64,000 nt of DNA, taken from assembly GCF_000003815.2 (NCBI RefSeq), contig NC_049995.1:12228061-12292060 (forward strand), given 5' to 3'. The notes beneath the pieces were generated by a model that did no database searches, was not told the DNA's origin, and saw only the letters and a program-made list of their open reading frames with translations. Both the position numbers and the translations under genes were made by a program. This stretch comes from Branchiostoma floridae (taxonomy: Eukaryota > Chordata > Leptocardii > Amphioxiformes > Branchiostomatidae). Shown here in pieces: positions 11,901-23,574 of the stretch (the first letter of the stretch is position 1; each line of letters starts with the position of its first letter).

Positions 11901-14900
11901 TAGTTATGTTCTAGTCTTGTTCAGGGCCGTCAGAGCCTTTCTGTCGTTGCTATACCAAGAGAAACTTTATCCACATACAAAGGGATTTTGTCTCCACGCT
12001 TGCTTAGACCTCATGAAAGGAACTCTAAATGCAGCACGTGCAGCGAAATAGCAGCATCTTTTTGGCAAGGTCATTCACTGTAAACAGATCTAGATATGTC
12101 ACAACGGTGCTATGTCAAGCGAAGGCCGTTTGAAGTATAGTTTTTATGACCATTTTTCTTTCTTCCCTTTCAACTTTTCTTTGCCAAGGACACGGTATAA
12201 AGTTACAGTTGGACGTACAATAACTGTTATAAGGACAAAATAGTATTTGCGAATGAAAATTGTCTTTCTCAACACAATTAAGTCGAATGAGACAACTGAC
12301 AGCAATGATAAACCACACTTGGGCATGTGATGAGAAAAGGATTCTGACTGTTTCTTTCACGAAGCTCAATAAATTTCTTACTCAATTGTCATCACATAAC
12401 AAGATCAGAGGGCTACTGCAAAGTAACAGTCTACGTGAGTAGTATTGAGACGGTATCTCTCGTCCTTTTATAGTATGAAGCATCATGAGACAAGCTCGAC
12501 TAGCTAAGAGTGAGAACTAACTGATCATGACCCAATAGTAGAAGGGGTTACGAAGGCTGCTCAAAAATATCCCAAATTTTGAAGTGAGTATAGTTTGTAA
12601 AAGTGCATTTCCCATGGTCAGAACATACAGGGTCTGTCAGGGGGTTTGAATCTAGAAATTCATGATTTAAGTACTCTTTAAAAGCCCGCGCGATGTCTGA
12701 TTTTCCCCGTGGAGGTTCTCCTTTATTCCCAGGTGTAGGGCAAAGGGCTTAAGTACCAGGTAAGTAAACTCTCCATTCTGGACTACAAACACAAAACAAA
12801 CTTGACCTCTGCTCGTAGTTACAGATCGTTTGCCGATGTTGTCCCCAAAATAGAGGCCCAGAAACACACGATATGGGTCTACCTGTGTGGTCATTGTTGT
12901 GTGTTGAAGTGTTATCCAATGGACTTGAGCATGGCGTGACCCAGGACAATAGGGGATCGCTGAGAGTTCATGTTCAGACCACGCGCTGCAGGTGCAGGTG
13001 TTTGTGTTAGGGAGACCGTAGAGATCAGAGTTGTGATCTGTAGTGACTTGAAACAACGGGAAAACTAACGAGATAAATCAAGATGATAAAAAATCTTTTC
13101 TTTTGAGTGTGGATCATGCATGGGTTTTGCCACTACACAAAGCTAAGCTTTTAGTGTTCTATTATCAGGGATGTAGCTTGGTTTCCTCGGCGCTGTAATC
13201 TATGTATGAAGATCAGGGTTGTAATCAGTAGTGGCTTGAAACAGCGGGAGAACTAGCTAAGAGATAAGTCAAGATAATTCTGAACTTTCCCCTATAGTTT
13301 GGACCTCGCAAACACACGCTTTTTTTGTCATAAAACAAATATCTAAGCTTCCAGTGTTCTACCAAGGCTGTAGCCATGTTGCGTCGGCACTGCAAGCTTC
13401 TATCACTACCTGACTAAGCCCATCCATTGTGTGTTTGTTTGTTTGTTTGTTTGTTGTTTTAGCCCACTTATAACAGTTCTGCTAAAGGTCCATTTCAGGG
13501 AGGGCTGAAGTAAAATTCTGCCGCAGTGATGTTGGCTCTAGAGCCCTAGAACTGTCCCGTGTAGGCCTTGGCAACAGTTTTAATTGGAGCCTATTACATT
13601 TTGCATGTTGTTTGTCTTTGTTTTCAATTTCTTAGGACTCATTAAAAAGTTTATTTGAATTTCTTAGGAGGCTTGGACGATTTCAAGATGTTCGTGAATT
13701 GTTCATAAGTATACACATATTCAGCAAAATTCTTGAAAGTCAAAAGTGTTGACGAATGGTACATGACATCGCCTGTGTTTATACACCAACATGAATGGGA
13801 CAATAGGGTGATAGTTGGAACGCAAAAAAACAAACTTATCTGTGTAACGTTACCTCATACGTGCATGGCTTGATGAAAAATGCACCATGGGATAGCTTTC
13901 ACGATGCAGAATTTACACTTTGTGCAAAGCGCCACCACTCTTATTTGGTCATCTTTTGCAGCAAACCTTGGACTCCAATGGATACTAGTAACGCTTTGGA
14001 GTTGTTCACAAATGATCATGGAAAAAAGAAGCATCATCGAGTAAGCAAGCTAAGAACAACGTACGTACGCAATAACTCCATAGGGGGTCATAGACAGCTA
14101 TCAGGTACCAAAAAGTGATTATCTGAATTTTAGTCGGCACATTCAGCGCTTTGTTAGTTTAATCTAATTCATTAGCTTCGGCCAAAGTCGTTGTTAAAAG
14201 TTAGACAGATACGTCAACAAGGCTTTCTAGTTTTATGGATATATAATTGAGTTTTTAGCAGACATATTTCATTATGAATGCTTACGCACAACTTTGACCC
14301 TTTGTGACCTTTGTTCAAAGACGAAGTAACGATGTTGACGGTTAATTTTCACCAAAAGAAATTGGTCTTTTGTGTAAGCAGTTTCCAGAATGACCTGATA
14401 TGACTTGTTAGCGTAGGTGTGCCTACTGGATTTCGAAATGAGTCTAAAACTTTGAACACCAAGAAATGACCGTTACATTTCTCTGAATGTTGACAAATAC
14501 ATGGCAAGGTGGCTTTATGGTTAGAATGGTTGGCTTAGATTCGAAAGGTTCTTGGTTCGAACCCCTAGCAGGCCCCAATGGTGTGCGCTGGGGAAAGAAA
14601 CGTTACACCAATTTCTTCACTTCTCCCACGTCACAAAGTGTAAATGGTTAATAGTAGGTTCGGTTAGAGACATCCTCGGGCTGGGACGTTAAAAAGTACG
14701 TCCCGTGTTTGAGGAGACCCACACCGTTAGCACGTTAAAGAACCCACCACACTTACCAAAAAGAGCAGAGTTTTACCCCAGTGCAAGTGAAAAAACAATC
14801 AGTCCGATCTGAAGCAAGTGCAAGACTTTGTCAACTTAAGAATTTATTTTACGTTTGGCTTTATTTTAGATACATTTGCAGTACAAGGTAGCCTGGGTAC

Positions 14901-16055
14901 CATCCGGGTAGTAGTTCTCTCCTGTATTCACTTCTACCTGTCAGAGAAGCGACTGTATATAGTGTATAATGAATTAAACGAATGGTACCCAGGCTATGTA
15001 CAATGACCTCTCAAATACTAATATCTTGTGCCCTCTATACTACTGACTTACCTGGATACACTATGCTGGTTGTCCCGGATATCCGGGGGTTGGACCGGGC
15101 GTAGGCTCGGACCTCCTCGGCTAGGAGAGCGAGGTTTGCCCGCTCCAGCGCCGAGCACAGCTCGTCCGGCGAGGCGGAGTCTCCCTTCTTGTGCTTCCAT
15201 AGCAAGAGCATCTGTTGTTTCTGTGTAAATAAAAGTTGTTATGTTTTTAAAATTGTTGAAACTCATCACAGTGGTCTCATTTAGGCAAGACAGGAAAGAC
15301 GTTAACCAAAGATCCCTTCCCTCAGATTCATTTTATGTTGATATGATTTTAAAATCGTTGTAAGTCAGCATAGTGTTTTTTTTAACAAGATAGGGAAGAC
15401 TTAAATTTAAGATAAATATAAGGATCCCTTCCTTCAGGTGAACGCTGTTATCATCATGGAAGCTCATCTGTGTACAATGCTAAACTTTCCTCCAACACAA
15501 AGGTAAGAACGGATCAAATTTTTGACGACCACTGTCACCTTCGCCAGGATCAATATTGATGACCAATCACTTTAGAAGGTAAACTCGTGAGATACAGACA
15601 CAGACACATCTTATTAGCACGTGATCTTGTGGATACATGACGTCAGCAATTGGTCAAACGTGCTAGGATGTGATTGGTCATCAGTGCTCATCCTGAAGAC
15701 GGCTACAGTAGTCGTCAAAAAATTTGATCCGCGTATACCTTTGTGTTGGAAAAAAAGCTAACGTTGCATAAAGGATTCCTTTATTTAGATTTATATCTTT
15801 ACGGTTTTCATTATATTGCCCATTCCTTACCTGCGCTAACAGATCTCCATGATTTTCGTACGCCAGCACGGCCAGGTCCTCATCATCCAGCCCCAGCAGC
15901 TTGGCCAGCGGTTTCCAGTCGCACTGCTTCAGCTCGGAGGACACGTCACGGAGGACTTTGTCAAACTCAGACATCGGGGGATCTGTTTTTAAAACACAGG
16001 AAAATCCAGGTAAATTACATAGCCTATCTTTTAGCATGCAAGGAAACTGGAAATG

Positions 16056-16107
<52 letters not shown>

Positions 16108-19100
16108 AACAGTTACATATGGCGTAGTGGGTACTGGTACCTCTATCCCGGGGGTGATACTTTAAAACAAGTTTTATAACTAAACACTTTGTAGTGACTC
16201 TGAACCTTACCACATTCATTCTTTAACTATCACGATTCGGGAGATTGACGTTGATTTTACATCACTAATCCCTGCACAACTATAGACAGCACGATCTAGA
16301 GGTTTGCCATGACTTTGTATTTGTTATAGCTTCCGTTTGATATTACGGCACTAAGTCCTGCATTGTCAAAGAAAACACGTTTTACGGTCTTAAAAGACAT
16401 CTCCTTAATCTTTTTACCTCCTTTACACACGATTTCCGTCACAATTTTTCACAACTTATGCTTCGCTTTTTTTTCTACACATTTGGTGTTGCTCATTACT
16501 AACTCCTAATGGCCAGGATAAGGTTGAGAGACCTTGGTTAGCTATGTGTGAAAGGGAGTTAAAACTAAACAGTACCTGTACGTGCGAATTTCAGGCGAGC
16601 AGAGCGTTACAGGCACTCAATATTGACGGAACCAAATCCTGTAAACACTAATACCTGACGAGTTGAAAGAAACCTTCCTTTAGAAGAGTTTTAGGTATTT
16701 GTGAACAGACATATCTAGCGGTCCGGGGGATTTCTTGTTGTTGGAAGAGTTTTGAATTAGCTGGGGAAGTGAATTAAGGAAGGCGAACTGTTCTGTAGAA
16801 AAACTACACCAACTGCATGTTAACTAATGAGCTTTCTTCGTACTTGTTGACCGGAACTGGGGTTAGAATTGATATGGTTTTGGTCAATGTTTCTTTGTGA
16901 TCTGTTTGCATGCATCTACGGGTATTGTATTCCGGTTACTTACCCAACTATTTGATGCTCTTTGTCTGTCTGTCTGTCTGTCTGTCTGCCTGCCTATCTG
17001 TCTGTCTGTCTCTCTCTTTGTCTGTCTGTCTGTCTCTCTCACACGAACGCACGCACGCACACACACACACACACATAAACAAACTCACACACACACAGAC
17101 ATATATGCACATAGATATATAACATACCAAATGACCTTAAACTGAACATTTATTATTGCGTTCAACGGCTGTAGTATTCTTCCGCAGACCAATTCAGTCT
17201 TGACGTCAGTTTTGTTGTGTCTTGCTACTAGTATAGTATTTAGTGTCGTCCCAAAAGGCTTAAACAAAACCCAAACCGACCGAAACCTATACACCACCAA
17301 CAATGGTCCCTGCAAACCTTGTTCTAACAGTTAGGCATCGTATATAAACGTTCTTTCACCGTCCTGGGTGCCTTGTTTTGTCTGTATGGTAGCGGTGTAT
17401 ACATAGCAAAACGTACCGTATCATAACAATCATCTAGATGGGATCTGACATGCGAACCTAGAGTTTTAAAGTTCACTTGGGACCCAAGCACACGCGCCGT
17501 ATGTGTGGTGGTCGTCCAACTATAACAAGATGTTTGTGATATTCCTGTATGTGTCATACCAAATTGATCTCTTTTGTTACCGTAAATGTTCTATCATGTT
17601 AGATCCTTGACAGCGGTTGGTTCTGTTACAGCTTGATTAAAAATCCTACTACGACAAAATCGTAGAAAGGTTTATTTGAACCTTACGCGATGCAAATTGT
17701 ATGATGTAGCCTGACAAACTTTTGCAATTGTACGAAAGTTTTGACAATGAAATGTCAGATCTTGAGCAAATAAAAAGAACGCCCGTTTTGTAAGATTGCC
17801 AGTAGCTCTTCGTTAATTAGTCTCTACCAAACTCCGGATCGCTGGAAAATCGTAGAAATGGAACAAATAGAGAGGAATATAACCGGCCAGGGAACAGCTC
17901 GCGATCCTGTTGCCTAGCCGGCTATATTCCTCTGGCCGGCATACTCCTCTATTTGTACCATTTCTACGATCTTTTCCAGCGACTCGGAGTCTGGTAGAGA
18001 CTATTCGTTAATGATATCAGAAACCCTGTGACCAAAGCTATGATCTACCCTCGCCCCTGCTGTGGCAAATACCGTGAACTGCATGACATATATACCATGA
18101 CCAAAGGTTCTGTCCATTCTGCCCAAATCATATTGAAGATGAATTTCATTTTATAATGGAATGTTCTAGATACGCTAGTTTACGCAACGAATTATTCATG
18201 TTTCTCTAAGCAAGTACAACATATTTCAAAAGACTCGATGCTACAGACAGATTTGCACATTTATTTAGATGTCAGAACTCCCATAATGCAAAAATAGGCA
18301 AATATATCAAGGACTGCTCTGCTATTAGAAAGAATACTGAAGCTAATGATTAGCCTACTTCATTATGATACTATATGAATGAATTATGCATATTAGCCCT
18401 TATTGTTATGTTAACTATGATGTTAAGCTTTATCCTATACCTCTATTTTGTACTTTATGTCATAGTTGTTGCCATACTTTGTACCATGTACAATTGTCGT
18501 GCAATAAAGTTCTTCTGTATAATGACCGACGGGTCAAGTAGGTACAAAATTCACCGGTGTCAAGAAGGTTTCGAGAGAGGAAAAAATAGGAAATTGTATT
18601 TGCCTTTGAAAAAATATGAAATTCTTTCATCACTAACTGAACCTAGGCTTGAACCCCGCTCTAGCAAATACTCTTCACTAAACATGCCCTGTAGGTCGAG
18701 TGACGACGAAAAACACATAGAAAGTCAAGAAAGCTTATGGAAACGCTTAGTTCTTTCGAAAAATACTGTATATAATAAAATCTATGATGGCAATAGCAAA
18801 TTATGTGTAGCAAATAATAGGAGCTCGCTGAAATAAAACGACTTATAGGTCGATTGGCTATGAAAAATCATGGTTGTCAAGGGAACACTGAATGCTTTAA
18901 ATAATAAAGAATGTGTGAACATTGATCTACCCATACCCCTCTAACGCAAATAATGGAAGGTCCCAGATACAAAACGACCTTTAGGTCAAGTGGCGATGAA
19001 AAATCACTGCTGTCAGCGGAGTTGACAGTCCGCTGTGTTCCGCTGTTGATTGTTTATAAAGGAGCTATTGGCACTCCCCCTACACACTCACTGTACAAAC

Positions 19101-22100
19101 ATTAAGGGTTGTAATCTACAGGCTCTAAGGAGGGGCACGGCTTGTCTGGACCTCCCGTCAATTATAAACACGTTGTCTTAAGTAAGCTATTACTAGAATA
19201 AATACAGAATTTTGGTTTTAATCCAACGTTAACGTTTTTTCTTGGTACATACTATCGCTAACCAAGTAAAAGCTGTTACGTTTAGTGTGTTACAACAGAA
19301 TACGCGGTACAATTGTTTTAAACGTTTGGTGATAGATCTGCATATACTGAAATAATCTAATCCTGAAATAATAACACAATACGTATCAATTAGTTATAAA
19401 TAAGATAAGAATGGGCTAACAATGTGCAATAATTCAAAGAGAAATATTGTAAAAACTCCAAACTAGCACGTATTGACAGTTTGTATTACTACAAGGCGAG
19501 AAGGCTAAGACCGGGCAAGATTTGCAGCTGTACAATTATCACATACTAGTACGATCACAAACCCAGAGCATTCTTACATATACAATAACTATAGGAGAGT
19601 CTGGCGTGTGTCGTGCAAAATCCAGCTGTATTGTTGCAGATCAAAAAGCCAGTCTTGGATACTTGTTAAATTCATAACTCTAAAATACCCCATGACATTT
19701 TTACCTTACGACGACCTAAGATACATGTGACCGTGCGTTCAGAGCCCACGTAATGTCCCCACCTAACCTGGTGCTAATTGATAGAAGATAAACTACCTTT
19801 ATTTACTGTCGGCAGGCCGAGACGGTAAACACGGCTGTGAAAAGGTCTAAAATGGCAGCGATTGCGTGTAAAACTTTGCCAAGTCATCGTTCAGTAACTA
19901 CAGAAACTAGCTTTAAGAAATGTTGCTCTGATAAATTCTGTCCCCTGACCCAACATTTGCTTGAAGAATAGTATTTTCTATGACTAGAAAAGCCGATATA
20001 AAACTCTAGGCCTAAGTCTGTTTAAATAGTTTGTGCATAAACTAGCTTTCAGTCATTAGAATTATTGAGTCCTTTCTGCATATTTCAGCGTAAAAATGGC
20101 CTCGTCCTTTCTAAAGCCACTGGGTCACACAGATCTCTGCAAGCACTACAGCCGGGAACTACGAGGGGCGTGCAATAAGTAATGGTCCTGACCCACTTCC
20201 AGTTGTCTGATCTAAATGAAATTTTGTATGTGTAATAATTCATATCTCTATGGGTTATGTTGCAAAAGACAGCTCTGAACTAATTGTGGTTTCTGATTTA
20301 CTGGTGTTTGAACTTAGTCAGGTGCGAAATGGACCAGGTGTGAAATGGAACCAGTTGAGTGTCGCGCAGTGATCCGGTTTTTGTATTTGAAAGGACGCAC
20401 ACCAAAGAAGACTTTTGATGAAATAAATGAAACTTATGGTGATGATGCCCCATCATATGACCTTGTAAAACGCTGGCATCCTGAATTCAAACGTGGCTGG
20501 AAGTCTGTGGAAACAGCTCCCAGACCTGGTCGTCCCTCTTGTGCCATTGATGAGGCATCAGTTGGAGGACCAACCTGGGGTGTCCTACAAAATCGGTGTC
20601 CAGAGCTGCATCAAACGATGGGAGAAATGCATAACTCTGGGTGATTCCTATGAAGAGAAAGACTAATAACTGTGCCAAGTTTCATTAATCTCCTTCTATG
20701 GGAAATGGGTCAGGACCATTACTAATTGCACGCCCCTCGTAGTCCGTTGGAGGCGATATGTGTTAAACTACCATTATATTTGTTATAGCAGCCATGTATA
20801 CGTACTGATCAGTGTGTATCGCTGTTTAAACTTTTTGGTATGAGATTTGAACCTACGACCTCTCTTAAATGCAAGGCAAGCACTGTACTATTGCACGGTG
20901 TTTCTGGGTCAACTAGTATTGATTTTTAGATATACACTGTCACTTATACTGTACTTTTACGCTATACGTTATTGACAAGACAACGACTAGACAGGCTTTC
21001 TCGGAAACCGAGACACTGCGATGGGAGTGTCACTACATGACAGAAACAGGTCAAATCACTTACGGACATGAAATATTGATATAAAATCAATGTTAGAATA
21101 TGAGCATCATTATTGGTACTTCTATGGGGAATATTGAGAGATGACAGGGAAAACTTTGAACTTAAAACATTTTCAATGGGTCCAAAAAGAGAGCAAGACT
21201 CATTTGTAGCGTGAAATATTGAAAATGAGACGATGGAAGGAAAATGATTTGATGAAAGATGATGATAAAAGAATAATAAAGCTTTCAAACGTGTAGATTC
21301 ATGCCTTTCGTTCTATTTAGTTTTAGATCAATTTCAGAGTTGTATGGTTCATTTTTCTACCTTAAATTATACTTGCCATAAAACCACATCAAACGAGGGA
21401 TAAAAGATATAACAACATCTTTCCTTAAAACTATCTTTGCGTTTATTATAGTTATATGTACATTTGGCATTACACACACAGCTACTGTCCTATAACAACA
21501 TTGTAGAAACACCTGTCGAAACTATTGGGCGTGAGAACGTCTCAAAACAATTACAAATACCCGTCTTTTGTTTTGTCTTGTTGCTCCATTCCCTTAGGAA
21601 TTCAGACAATTATGTCTTTCTTTCAACAAATGACGATCTATCTTTTAACAAATCACGCTACACCCTTTTCTTGTCATCCCTGTTCTTACTTGTTTAATCT
21701 GACGAAACATCTTCCCTTTCAAGACGTTAACATTATCTTAAGACGTAACTTAAAGACAAAAACCTGTTCTTATGCAGTGGCCCACTTCAAAGTAATTACT
21801 ACATTTTCCGCTTGGTTAAGGGTAAGCATAATTACGTACTTCTAATGATAGAGTGCAACATTTAACTGTAAGCACTTTACATTTTTGCGACTGAATAGAT
21901 TGCTAGATACTTTTAAATAGCCTATGTAGGCAAGTACCTCCGCGTTCGTGTACGTTGCTAGTCTCTTCCTGACTCGGGCCTGGCCAAATAGTAATAGGGG
22001 ACTTTGGCCAAGGTAGGAATGAAAGCCTAGTAGAAGTTAATTGACCTAGGAGTGAGCTGAACGGCCGGCGGATAGCTGGATAGACTGCAAAAGACTGACT

Positions 22101-23574
22101 GAGATGGCCATGGCAACTTACTTGTCCCTATTTGGCCAAATTCTTCTCTTTTACCATCCAGCTAACACGTCTGATTGGAGACTAGTACGTTGCATGGAAC
22201 TTAGGTGTTAAATCATTGCTAGTCTCTACCAGACTCCGGATCGCTGGAAAATCGTAGAAATGGAACAAATAGAGAGGAATATAACCGGACAGGGAACAGC
22301 TCGCGATCGCGTGCTGTTCCCTGACCGGTTATATTCCTCTGGCCGGCTTACTCCTCTGATTTGTTCCATTTCTACGATTTTTCCAGCGATCCGGAGTCTG
22401 ACAGAGACTAAATCATTGCTGTGACGACTGGTTTAACGTGTCAAAAAATAATTGGTCCCTTAGGGAGGTGCTATACATGGTCCATGTCCTTTTCTGTGAT
22501 GTGTTCTGGCCTTTGTTTTCTTTAGATGGCATTACTGAGAAATCCCCGGGTGATCTTTCGTGCGATATGGCCGTATTTCTTATGGGACTGCTGTCAGAAG
22601 TAATTTCGGTTGTGACAGTTCATAAGGGGGTCTTGTCACATCATTTGGTGATTTGTTCTGTCCATGCGTGCTAGCAAGCCTGTGCTATAATGTGAAGGTA
22701 TTTCGAGGGTGTTGTCACTCTTACGACTATTTCTGTGATTCTTGTAGACTAAAAAAGTAAGGGCATTCTCAAAAGGAAACGACTATAGATGTATGTCAGT
22801 TAACTTTCAACTTTTCCAAAATCAGCTTGAGTAGTAAAGAGACAAGATTTTTAACATATCAGTCATAAAACAATACGGCAGTGAATTTATTTTTTCAGTA
22901 ACAGCAACCCATGCTATAGATATCACATTTAGTCTTATACTGAAACATTCCTTCACATATTCTACTAAAGGGACTAAAGTAAACACTTTCCAGAATGTTA
23001 CATATGGTCAACTGTTCCTAGATTCCAATGTGCACCGTTGCTACTGTTCGAATGTTTCCGACCATATACTACGTCTTATTGTGCTTCATTTCTGTGTTAA
23101 TTTATCTTCATAAAAACTTCATTTTGTTGACAAATTTATTTAAACGTTTAGATGTTGAATGACAAAAATTATAGTAAAGTATCTTTAGATTGCGCTCAAA
23201 ATTGCATACACTAAATCATGATAACATTTAATGCACTATAAGTCAAATATGTTTAAAAAACTGTCTTTTGTGTTAGCTTACTATCTAGGAGACTATCTAT
23301 ATATAGAGAAGAACGTCTATTTTCTTGCACCATTTAGTTAGAAAGTGCAGAAAATGGGGGAGGTTTGACGCCACATTCCGAAATGTCAGACTTTTTCTTT
23401 CGTCAGGTAAAAAGACTCGGTGTCGCATGTCAGCACACGACATGGCGGCCATGACAGGTGAACACACCGCCAACCTTCCACGAGAGAAGGAAAAAAAGAA
23501 ATTTCTGACAGAAAAACGGAAGTATTCTTACCTCTTCCAACTCTTGACACCCCGACTGCACCCTCCACAGCCAT
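2437..23574 (-). CDS. Death-domain / TRADD-N-like adaptor, 10 exons
   Basis: Exons, in transcript order: 23574-23532, 15982-15831, 15220-15052, 11481-11350, 5687-5592, 5196-5013, 4651-4457, 4057-3880, 3437-3319, 2914-2437. Every junction is GT-AG and the phases agree throughout, giving 1746 bases or 581 residues. Residues about 20-108 form a death domain (WKPLAKLLGL, then LLLWKHKKGD), a homotypic interaction fold of apoptosis and NF-kB adaptors. Residues about 258-323 carry GSLMLTVSC, LWNQYLGGTLHELM and AIEEEQYHR, a pattern I associate with TRADD-N-like domains of invertebrate death-fold proteins. A Pro/Ser-rich exon follows (about 324-383), then a helical, Lys/Glu-rich C-terminus of unknown fold. 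There is no signal peptide or TM, so a cytosolic scaffold is inferred. Start chosen because its 43-base exon joins the death-domain exon in phase. Exon structure is well supported; the TRADD-N naming is less certain. Confidence 0.82.
3730..3742. repeat. Homopolymer of 13 G
   Basis: A run of G in an intron of the death-domain adaptor; such runs are error-prone in assemblies. Confidence 0.95.
4457..4651 (-). CDS. TRADD-N-like exon of the death-domain adaptor
   Basis: Reads RVRRGSLMLTVSCNG, LWNQYLGGTLHELMQSSLV and REIVLQTAIEEEQYHR. The short strand (GSLMLTVSC) followed by a helix with LW-x-x-Y-x-x-G-x-L resembles the C-terminal half of TRADD-N, and similar segments occur beside death-fold domains in many invertebrate proteins (recall, not searched). 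A truncated copy of this exon's 5' part lies upstream at about 4755-4833. Confidence 0.65.
4755..4833 (-). pseudogene. Partial duplicate of the TRADD-N-like exon
   Basis: About 180 bases upstream of the real exon is a second copy of its acceptor and first ~70 bases (CACTTTAG then GGTACGACGAGG). It diverges after coding LWSQY and reaches a stop within a few codons in a TCTA microsatellite. It has no donor, so it is an exon fragment rather than an alternative exon. Confidence 0.7.
5688..9075. other. Intron sequence with no recognisable gene
   Basis: This is the left half of the large intron between the exons at 5687 and 11350 of the adaptor. It is AT-rich. I found no exon with matching phase and family motif, no RNA gene and no clear transposon ends. 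Confidence 0.5.
9076..9830. repeat. Diverged tandem array, unit about 165 bases
   Basis: Units near 9300, 9467 and 9631 share TTTTGGCTCCTGTACCC, AATGACCTAAAATTTGGTA and TGCTTAATTTTG blocks. The 9076-9287 portion is a more distant unit that also appears inverted at the window start. Confidence 0.7.
9940..10590. repeat. Second tandem array, unit about 120-130 bases
   Basis: Five units share AGTCCATTCTTGCACGGAGG and a later TTTTTGGACTGGTCTATTTT. The units are diverged with variable G-runs. It sits immediately after the first array but has unrelated sequence. Confidence 0.7.
13021..13400. repeat. Two-unit tandem duplication of about 190 bases
   Basis: GATCAGAGTTGTGATCTGTA at about 13022 recurs as GATCAGGGTTGTAATCAGTA near 13211, and the following CTTGAAACAACGGGA and TAAGCTTTTAGTGTTCTA blocks are also repeated. 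It lies in an intron of the death-domain adaptor. Confidence 0.6.
13430..13457. repeat. TTTG microsatellite
   Basis: About seven copies of GTTT in an intron. Confidence 0.9.
14502..14822 (+). mobile_element. tRNA-derived SINE
   Basis: Starts with a degenerate tRNA region: A box TGGTTAGAATGG at 14518-14529 and a perfect B box GGTTCGAACCC at 14554-14564. The body contains the GGGACGTTAAAA and GCACGTTAAAGAACCC blocks seen in SINEs of marine invertebrates (recall). It would use Pol III and LINE machinery in trans. Confidence 0.75.
14889..14996. mobile_element. Short MITE, TIR TAGCCTGGGTACCATCCG
   Basis: A 108-base element with matching ends (TAGCCTGGGTACCATCCG and CGAATGGTACCCAGGCTA). The flanks GTACAAGG and TGTACAATG suggest an imperfect target duplication. 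A lone terminus of the same family (GGATGGTACCCAGGCTAG) occurs near 61678. Confidence 0.65.
15052..15220 (-). CDS. Death-domain exon, helices 4-6 part
   Basis: Begins KQQMLLLWKHKKGDSASPDE and continues through LCSALERANLALLAEEVRAY. The LLLWKHKKG segment is the usual LL-x-x-W core of helix 4 in death domains. The donor is GTAAGTC, and the last G combines with GA of the 11481 exon. Confidence 0.85.
15831..15982 (-). CDS. Death-domain exon, helices 1-3 part
   Basis: Reads SEFDKVLRDVSSELKQCDWK then PLAKLLGLDDEDLAVLA and ends LLAQ before GTAAGG. The Trp after the first helix and the L-G-L then acidic pattern are typical death-domain features. The branch-point side of the intron just upstream contains a long AC microsatellite (about 16057-16102). 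Confidence 0.85.
16057..16102. repeat. AC microsatellite
   Basis: About 22 AC units, ending ACGCAC, in the first intron just upstream of the death-domain exon. Confidence 0.95.
16963..17098. repeat. TCTG microsatellite followed by AC-rich tract
   Basis: TCTG units with CCTG and CTCT interruptions run to about 17040 and pass into CACACACA. Open reading frames here are only microsatellite translation. Confidence 0.95.
17818..18003. mobile_element. Palindromic MITE with 9-bp target duplication
   Basis: A 186-base foldback from TAGTCTCTACC to GGTAGAGACTA; the two halves pair almost completely (CGCTGGAAAATCGTAGAAAT with its complement). It is flanked by identical TTCGTTAAT at 17809-17817 and 18004-18012. 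A second copy of the family is at 22220-22410. A 9-bp duplication fits Mutator-like elements, but no transposase is present. Confidence 0.85.
18016..18510 (+). mobile_element. LINE 3' end fragment
   Basis: One frame reads RFCPFCPNHIEDEFHFIMEC then SRYASLRNELF, the Cys/His-containing C-terminal segment typical of non-LTR reverse transcriptases. Downstream there is an AT-rich tail ending near AATAAAGTTCTTCT. A stop interrupts the frame after MFL. It begins directly after a MITE. Confidence 0.65.
18640..19060. repeat. Three-unit tandem repeat of about 145 bases
   Basis: Blocks like TAGGTCGAGTGACGACGAAAAA recur near 18692, 18846 and 18989, each followed by a GTCAAG or GTCAGC segment, with AGCAAATAATAGGA-type blocks between. 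The 18375-18836 open frame is partly made of this and is not supported as a gene. Confidence 0.5.
20162..20739 (+). mobile_element. Internally deleted mariner element
   Basis: Ends are CGAGGGGCGTGCAATAAGTA and its reverse complement, with TA at 20160-20161 and 20740-20741. The ORF from 20345 opens MEPVECRAVIRFLYLKG and gives the HTH portion of a mariner transposase (TAPRPGRPSC). It then jumps to the C-terminal end in another frame (SCIKRWEKCITLGDSYEEKD). The catalytic middle is missing, so it can only move in trans. Confidence 0.85.
22220..22410. mobile_element. Second palindromic MITE, 9-bp target duplication
   Basis: A 191-base foldback from TAGTCTCTACCAGACTCCGG to the complementary end TCCGGAGTCTGACAGAGACTA. 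Flanked by AATCATTGC at 22211-22219 and 22411-22419. The loop side carries GCGATCGC. Confidence 0.87.
22420..23520. other. Intron sequence without recognised features
   Basis: AT-rich sequence of the adaptor's first intron. I see no exon, RNA gene or element ends here. Confidence 0.5.
23532..23574 (-). CDS. First coding exon of the death-domain adaptor
   Basis: The ATG at 23574-23572 opens MAVEGAVGVSRVGR, and the exon ends in AGAG followed by GTAAGAA. The single leftover G joins AT of the exon at 15982 to make Asp, leading into DPPMSEF and the death domain. The 7.5-kb first intron holds two MITEs, a mariner remnant and LINE debris. Confidence 0.6.

Noticed and set aside
12667..13056. 129-codon minus-strand frame, considered as an extra adaptor exon
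   Set aside because: The exons at 15052 and 11481 already join in phase, no good splice pair brackets this frame, and part of it lies in a local tandem duplication.
18375..18836. 153-codon plus-strand frame
   Set aside because: It is built from a LINE tail and a three-unit tandem repeat, with no start context or motif.
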